From: Bradyrhizobium diazoefficiens USDA 110
Lineage (GTDB): Bacteria; Pseudomonadota; Alphaproteobacteria; Rhizobiales; Xanthobacteraceae
Direction of reading: 5' to 3'
NCBI RefSeq assembly: GCF_000011365.1
Contig: NC_004463.1
Coordinates: 3,086,001-3,150,000 of the forward strand
Length of the DNA stretch: 64,000 nt
Every line of letters starts with the position of its first letter. The stretch's first letter is position 1. Positions 61,223 through 64,000 of the stretch are shown piece after piece. The position numbers and the translations under genes were made by a program. The notes under the pieces were generated by a model. That model made no database searches, was not told the DNA's origin, and saw nothing but the letters and a program-made list of their open reading frames with translations.

Positions 61223-64000
61223 ATGGCCTTTACCGATATTTTCATCAAGCGTCCGGTTCTGTCGGTCGTCGTCAGTCTGCTGATCCTGCTGATCGGCCTG
61301 CGCGCGGCGATGGTGCTGCCGATCCGGCAATATCCGAAGCTGTCGAACACGGTCATCAACATCACGACCGTCTATCCCGGCGCGTCCGCGGACCTGATCC
61401 AGGGCTTCATCACCACGCCGATCGAGCAGGCGGTCGCCTCGGCCGAAGGCGTTGACTACATCACCTCGTCCTCCGTGCTCGGCACCTCGACGATCCAGGT
61501 CTACATCAAGCTGAACTTCGATCCGAACCAGGCGCTCACCGAGGTGCTGGCCAAGACGAACTCTGTCAAATACCTGATCCCGAAGGAGTCGAACGACCCG
61601 ATCGTCACCAAGACCACGGGCCAGACCACGGCCGTGATGTATCTCGGCTTCTCCTCCGAGGAGCTGTCGGGCTCGGCGATCTCCGACTATCTGACGCGCG
61701 TGGTGCAGCCGGTGTTGTCGACCGTCGACGGCGTGGCCTCGGCCGACATTCTCGGCGGCCAGACCTTTGCGATGCGGCTGTGGCTCGATCCCGTGAAGAT
61801 GGCCGGCCGCAACGTGTCGCCCGCGGATGTTGCCGCCGCGATCGCCGCCAACAACTTCCAGTCCGCGGCGGGTCAGACCAAGGGCTATCTGATCGTCTCG
61901 AACATTTCCACGAACACCGGCCTGACCGACGTCAATCAGTTCAGGAAGATGATCGTCAAGGCCAAGGACGGCGGCTTCGTGCGGATGGAGGACATCGCCA
62001 CCGTCGAGCTTGCAGCCCAGAGCACGGACGCGAGCGTCGCCTTCAACGGCGAGCATGCGATCTTCATCGGTGTGCAGGCGACGCCGCAAGGCAATCCGCT
62101 GACGCTGGTCAAGGGCGTGCGCGCGCTGTTCCCCGAACTGGAACGCAATCTGCCGCCGTCGATGAAGATGAAGGTCGCCTACGACTCGACCAAGTTCATC
62201 CAGTCCTCGATCGACGAGGTGGAGAAGACGCTGGGCGAAGCCGTGATCATCGTGATCGTGGTGATCTTCCTGTTCCTGGCCTCGCTCCGCTCGGTCATCA
62301 TTCCCGTCGTCACCATTCCGCTGTCGATGATCGGCGTCTGCACGCTGATGCTGGCTTTCGGCTTCAGCTTCAACCTCTTGACGCTGCTCGCGATGGTGCT
62401 TGCGATCGGCCTCGTGGTCGACGACGCCATCGTGGTGGTGGAGAACATCCATCGCCATCTGGAGGAAGGGAAGACGCCGGTCCAGGCATCGCTGCAAGGC
62501 GCGCGTGAAATCGTCGGTCCCGTTGTCTCGATGACGATCACGCTCGCGGCCGTGTACGCGCCGATCGGCTTCCTCGGCGGTCTCACCGGTTCGCTGTTCC
62601 GCGAATTCGCCTTCACGCTCGCAGGCTCGGTGATCGTGTCAGGCGTGATCGCGCTGACGCTGTCGCCGATGATGTGCTCGGTGTTGCTCAAGAACACCGA
62701 AGAGGGCCGCTTCGCCAAGGCCGTCAACAAGGTGTTCGGCGCCCTGACGCGCTGGTATGGCCGCAGGCTCGATCGCTCGCTCGACTACAAGGCCATCACC
62801 GGCCTGTTCGCGGTGACGATCCTCGGGCTGGTCGGCTTCCTCTACATGCACACGTCGAAGGAACTGGCACCGGAGGAAGACCAGGGCATCGTGTTCGCGG
62901 TGACCAAGGCGCCGAAATACGCCAATATCGACTATGTCGATTTCTACGGCGAAAAGCTCGACGAGAAATTCCAGAAGTTCCCGGAGACCGATCTGCGCTT
63001 CGTGCTGAACGGCATCAACGGTCCGCAGGGCGGCATCGCCGGCATGCTGCTGAAGCCGTGGGAGGAGCGCAAGCGTTCGTCGATCCAGTTGAAGTCCTTG
63101 GTGCAGGCCGAGCTCTCCAAGATCGAGGGCGTGCAGGCTTTCGCCTTCAACCTGCCGCCGCTGCCCGGCGGACCCGGCGGCCTGCCGGTGCAGATGGTGA
63201 TCAACTCCACCGCCGGATTCCAGACGGTCTATGAGCAGATGGAGAAGCTGAAGGACGCCGCGCGCAAGAGCGGCATGTTCATCGTCTCCGACAGCGACCT
63301 CGCCTATAACCAGCCGAACGTGCAGGTCACGATCGACCGTACCAAGGCCCAGGACCTTGGCATCAACATGCAGAACCTCGGCAGCACGCTCGCGGTGCTG
63401 CTTGGCGGCAATTACGTCAACCGCTTCAATCTCGAGGGGCGCTCCTACCAGGTGATTCCGCAGGTGCCCCGGGGCAATCGGCTGTCGCCGGAATCGCTCG
63501 GCGGCTACTATGTGACGACCAATACCGGCCAGCAGCTTCCGCTGTCGACCGTGGTCTCGATCAGGACCAAGACCGACCCGAACTCGCTGACCCACTACAA
63601 CCAGCTCAATTCGGCGACGTTCTCGGCCGTGCCGATGCCTGGCGTGACTGTTGGTGCTGCGGTCGACTTCCTCGAAGGCGAGGCCAAGAAGCTGCCCCAG
63701 GGTTTCAGCCACGACTATCTCGCGGACTCCAGGCAGTATGTGCAGGAAGGCAACCAGCTCGCGATCACCTTCGGCTTCGCGCTGATCATCATCTTCCTGG
63801 TGCTGGCGGCCCAGTTCGAGAGCTTGCGTGACCCGCTGGTGATCATGATCTCGGTGCCGATGGCGATCGTCGGCGCGTTGATCCCGCTGTTCTTCGGCAT
63901 GGCGACCATGAACATCTACACCCAGGTCGGTCTGCTCACCCTGGTCGGCCTGATCACCAAGCACGGCATCCTGATGGTGGAGTTCGCCAACGAGCTCCAG
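61223..64000 (+). CDS. RND efflux pump inner-membrane subunit (3' end outside window)
   Basis: 926 residues are visible, of an expected 1,030-1,050. The N-terminus (FTDIFIKRPVLSVVVSLLIL) and porter domains are typical of the HAE-1 class. TM4 carries the proton-relay pair Asp400-Asp401 in IGLVVDDAIVVVENI (AcrB Asp407/408). The second half includes KELAPEEDQGIVF and VLAAQFESLRDPLVIM. Export of hydrophobic compounds by proton antiport is inferred. The reading frame is uninterrupted to the window edge. A hairpin precedes the start, so expression may lag behind the adaptor. Confidence 0.95.
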   Translation, partial: MAFTDIFIKRPVLSVVVSLLILLIGLRAAMVLPIRQYPKLSNTVINITTVYPGASADLIQGFITTPIEQAVASAEGVDYITSSSVLGTSTIQVYIKLNFDPNQALTEVLAKTNSVKYLIPKESNDPIVTKTTGQTTAVMYLGFSSEELSGSAISDYLTRVVQPVLSTVDGVASADILGGQTFAMRLWLDPVKMAGRNVSPADVAAAIAANNFQSAAGQTKGYLIVSNISTNTGLTDVNQFRKMIVKAKDGGFVRMEDIATVELAAQSTDASVAFNGEHAIFIGVQATPQGNPLTLVKGVRALFPELERNLPPSMKMKVAYDSTKFIQSSIDEVEKTLGEAVIIVIVVIFLFLASLRSVIIPVVTIPLSMIGVCTLMLAFGFSFNLLTLLAMVLAIGLVVDDAIVVVENIHRHLEEGKTPVQASLQGAREIVGPVVSMTITLAAVYAPIGFLGGLTGSLFREFAFTLAGSVIVSGVIALTLSPMMCSVLLKNTEEGRFAKAVNKVFGALTRWYGRRLDRSLDYKAITGLFAVTILGLVGFLYMHTSKELAPEEDQGIVFAVTKAPKYANIDYVDFYGEKLDEKFQKFPETDLRFVLNGINGPQGGIAGMLLKPWEERKRSSIQLKSLVQAELSKIEGVQAFAFNLPPLPGGPGGLPVQMVINSTAGFQTVYEQMEKLKDAARKSGMFIVSDSDLAYNQPNVQVTIDRTKAQDLGINMQNLGSTLAVLLGGNYVNRFNLEGRSYQVIPQVPRGNRLSPESLGGYYVTTNTGQQLPLSTVVSIRTKTDPNSLTHYNQLNSATFSAVPMPGVTVGAAVDFLEGEAKKLPQGFSHDYLADSRQYVQEGNQLAITFGFALIIIFLVLAAQFESLRDPLVIMISVPMAIVGALIPLFFGMATMNIYTQVGLLTLVGLITKHGILMVEFANELQ

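Noticed and set aside
61163..63964. Long minus-strand frames opposite the RND pump
   Set aside because: They are complements of a strongly conserved pump frame; biased composition and no motifs.

Overview
The window is about 64 kb of GC-rich chromosome that reads as a Bradyrhizobium-like alphaproteobacterium. The evidence is a flp-nasC nitrate assimilation module, FixK/FNR-type TTGAT-N4-ATCAA boxes, several families of dispersed palindromic intergenic repeats, and many transport and catabolic genes typical of soil bradyrhizobia. There are about 48 protein-coding genes. I saw no rRNA, tRNA, CRISPR array or intact insertion sequence. Gene names rest on recognised family motifs; no database search was possible.

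Layout. 0-3.7 kb: end of a nitrate assimilation operon (flp, nasC). 3.9-12.9 kb: metabolic genes (aldo-keto reductase, EamA exporter, Zn-alcohol dehydrogenase, PPK2), a divergent Lrp regulator/E1-dehydrogenase pair resembling mdeR/mdeB, and an aldehyde dehydrogenase followed by a textbook terminator. 13-15 kb: divergent SMP-30 lactonase and uronate dehydrogenase. 15.3-19.3 kb: small exported or hypothetical proteins, a transglutaminase-like protein and a GlsB/YeaQ membrane protein behind a perfect FixK/FNR box. 19.5-25.3 kb: GntR regulator divergent from an IlvD/Edd dehydratase plus a DctPQM TRAP transporter. 25.3-30.5 kb: enoyl-CoA hydratase-like protein, ferredoxin-reductase-type flavoprotein, two PfkB kinases and a VOC protein. 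30.7-39.1 kb: TetR regulator, then a seven-gene unit joining a Tau/Ssu/NMT1-type ABC importer to an enolase-superfamily enzyme, a Gfo/Idh/MocA dehydrogenase, a DUF993 protein and a TIM-barrel isomerase.

39.1-42.6 kb holds the most interesting signalling candidate: a leaderless AmiC-like ligand-binding protein 26 bp upstream of a soluble class III adenylate cyclase with a four-cysteine N-terminal motif. 42.6-55.2 kb looks like an accessory or stress island: SulP transporter, a long exported LTXXQ-like protein, a phosphofructokinase with pyrophosphate-type residues next to an archaeal-type FBP aldolase/phosphatase, a second FixK/FNR box, a transposase remnant, a HAMP adenylate cyclase and a membrane protein of unknown function. 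The island is bracketed by fragments of a second LTXXQ gene copy, its 3' end at 43.97 kb and its upstream region at 55.16 kb, which suggests insertion or rearrangement.

55.2-64 kb: ornithine aminotransferase (rocD), a cytochrome P450, a split TPP-dependent decarboxylase (ComDE-like), and a TetR/MFP/RND efflux operon whose RND pump runs off the right edge.
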